Positions 13,171 to 14,328 of a stretch of 14,328 bases of DNA are shown here, piece after piece. The first letter of the stretch is position 1. Each line of letters opens with the position of its first letter. This DNA is from Thermoplasmatota archaeon (lineage in GTDB: Bacteria; Pseudomonadota; Gammaproteobacteria; Burkholderiales; Thiobacillaceae): contig JAMCVR010000003.1 in the NCBI GenBank assembly GCA_023475455.1, positions 1 through 14,328 of the forward strand, written 5' to 3'. The notes under the pieces were generated by a model. That model was not told the DNA's origin and did no database searches. It was given only the letters and a program-made list of their open reading frames with translations. A program made the translations under genes and the position numbers.

Positions 13171-13377
13171 ATGATGGGCGAATGGGGTTGGGGGTTCGGT
13201 GGCGGCTTCATGATCTTGTGGTGGTTGCTTGTCATTGTCGGCATCGCCGCACTGGTGAAATGGGTGGCGTCTTCTTCTTCGGGCAAAGGCGCGCGGGATG
13301 TCCTCGACGAACGCTATGCCCGCGGCGAAATCGACCGGGAAGAATACGAGAAAAGGCGGCGCGATCTGGCACGCTAG
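13171..13377 (+). CDS. Small membrane protein with C-terminal SHOCT domain
   Basis: A 68-aa protein. A Gly/Trp-rich N-terminus (MMGEWGWGFGGGF) leads into one membrane helix (about 13-33, MILWWLLVIVGIAALVKWV). After a short Ser/Gly linker comes a SHOCT motif (about 43-67, DVLDERYARGEIDREEYEKR), a short helical oligomerisation module. GGGAG 8 bp upstream supports ATG 13171. Such small SHOCT proteins are often found in copper or heavy-metal gene clusters; here the gene lies between a copper-type operator and a multicopper oxidase, 74 bp upstream of it, so it is probably the first gene of that operon. Its function is unknown. Confidence 0.88.
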   Translation: MMGEWGWGFGGGFMILWWLLVIVGIAALVKWVASSSSGKGARDVLDERYARGEIDREEYEKRRRDLAR

Positions 13378-13451
13378 CAACGCCGGACGGAGAGGCCCGT
13401 CGCACAACTTCCCGGTGATCGCCGAGCAGCCACCTGATGGAGCATTCCGCC

Positions 13452-14328
13452 ATGAACATGAACCGAAGACAATTCCTGGCCCTCGCGGCGACCGTACCGC
13501 TGGCCGCGGCGGGCGCGTATGCCTTTCTCAGGCCCCTCGCCCGTGCCAACGACTTCGCCACGCCGTTGTTCATTCCCGGCGCCGACGGCCCGTTCGGCAT
13601 GCTCGATCCGACGGGTGGATTGACGCTCGTGGCCGAACGCGGGACGTTCCCCTTGCCGGGCGGCAAAACGACACCCTTCCTCTGGTATCGGGCGAATCAC
13701 CAGGGCAAGGTCTACCAGAACCCCATTCTCAAAGTGAGAACCGGCACGCAGCTGTCCGTAACGCTGAAGAACGCGCTCGACGAGGGCACCATTGTCCACT
13801 GGCACGGCTTGCATCTGCCCGGCAAGATGGACGGCCACCCGCGCGACACCATCGGCCCGGGGAGCGGTACCCGCTACGCCTTCACGGTCAGGAACCGCGG
13901 CGGCACCTACTGGTATCACACCCATGCGCACCGGCTCACCGCCGAACAGGCCTACGGCGGGATGGCGAGCTTTTTTCTCGTCGAGGACGACGACGAGCTT
14001 GCGCTGCGCGAGGCGCTGGACCTCGAACCTGGCGTGACCGACCTGCCGCTGGTCATCCAGGACAAGCAGTTCAACGACAAGGGCGAGTTCGTCTACGACC
14101 CGAACCCCATGGAAGCCATGATGGGTTACCTGGGCGACGTGGTTCTCGCCAATCTGACATCGGCGCCGCAGACGGAGATCGGGACACGCATCACCCGCTT
14201 CCGCCTGCTGAACGGCTCGAACGCGCGCATCTACAAGCTCGCTTTCGTCAAGGGCGGCCGCCCGCTCCCCTACCACGTCATCGGCACCGACGGCGGGCTG
14301 CTGGACAAGCCCTACGCGGTCAAGGAGG
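13452..14328 (+). CDS. Tat-exported multicopper oxidase (partial, C-terminus beyond window)
   Basis: The first 292 codons of a periplasmic multicopper oxidase. The N-terminus MNMNRRQFLALAATVPLAAAGAYA has a twin-arginine motif (RRQFLA) and hydrophobic core, so export is via Tat after cytoplasmic folding or copper loading. Two of the four copper-ligand motifs are seen: HWHG (116-119) and HTHAH (156-160), the His-x-His pairs of the type 2/type 3 trinuclear site, in the usual cupredoxin domain 1 setting (TIVHWHGLHLPGKMDG; GGTYWYHTHAH). Domain 2 begins near 195 (TDLPLVIQDKQFNDKGEFVY). The last two copper motifs, including the type 1 site, lie outside the window. CopA/CueO-type Cu(I) oxidation is the likely role given the copper box upstream; bilirubin oxidase/CotA-like enzymes are alternatives. 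GGAG 9 bp before ATG 13452 supports this start. Confidence 0.9.
   Translation, partial: MNMNRRQFLALAATVPLAAAGAYAFLRPLARANDFATPLFIPGADGPFGMLDPTGGLTLVAERGTFPLPGGKTTPFLWYRANHQGKVYQNPILKVRTGTQLSVTLKNALDEGTIVHWHGLHLPGKMDGHPRDTIGPGSGTRYAFTVRNRGGTYWYHTHAHRLTAEQAYGGMASFFLVEDDDELALREALDLEPGVTDLPLVIQDKQFNDKGEFVYDPNPMEAMMGYLGDVVLANLTSAPQTEIGTRITRFRLLNGSNARIYKLAFVKGGRPLPYHVIGTDGGLLDKPYAVKE

Noticed and set aside
13374..14276. Minus-strand 300-codon frame opposite the multicopper oxidase
   Set aside because: Antisense shadow of a gene with Tat signal and copper-ligand motifs.

Overview
This window is GC-rich, gene-dense proteobacterial chromosome, most likely from a betaproteobacterium. That is an inference from an MSHA-type pilus cluster, Hsp33, a paired MoxR ATPase and VWA/metallopeptidase-like protein, a Tat-exported multicopper oxidase, and the base composition. 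No transposase, integrase, phage gene or CRISPR array was seen.

Layout. (1) Positions 1-4268, minus strand: end of an MSHA/type II secretion-like pilus operon. The order is ATPase mshE, then inner-membrane platform mshG (1-base overlap), then a type IV prepilin cut off by the window edge. The ATPase starts with a tandem pair of 24-residue MshEN motifs, the known c-di-GMP-binding module. (2) Positions 4437-9180, minus strand: a co-directional run of MoxR-type AAA+ ATPase, VWA protein with an HExxH motif, Hsp33 (hslO) and a small exported protein. (3) A Nudix hydrolase with an N-terminal zinc ribbon, divergent from the ATPase. (4) An unrecognised ~502-aa protein on the minus strand, convergent with the Nudix gene. 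(5) tRNA-Ser(UGA) at 12636-12725. (6) Positions 12979-14328, plus strand: a copper module with a near-perfect CusR-type box, a small SHOCT membrane protein and a Tat-exported multicopper oxidase that runs off the window.

Two features stand out. First, four direct tandem duplications (units of 950, 338, 644 and 784 bp) lie between 1349 and 10639. The copies looked identical wherever I compared them, and each junction has 2-4 bp of microhomology. They create an in-frame mshG-mshE fusion, an in-frame hslO-VWA fusion, a truncated second Nudix gene, and a frameshift that breaks the VWA gene. They are either a cluster of very recent tandem duplications or an assembly/library artefact, and the sequence alone cannot decide. 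Removing one copy of each restores a clean, intact gene order. Second, the spacers of the hslO-VWA-ATPase-Nudix region carry a 115-135 bp intergenic repeat with inverted arms (ACCACAGAGGCACGGAG...) and a conserved core. There are three distinct members, two of them copied again by the duplications, and a shorter relative lies between the convergent genes near 10840.

Other points of interest are an Hsp33 that keeps only two of the four zinc-binding cysteines of its redox switch, and an operator that fits the known CusR copper box directly upstream of copper genes.
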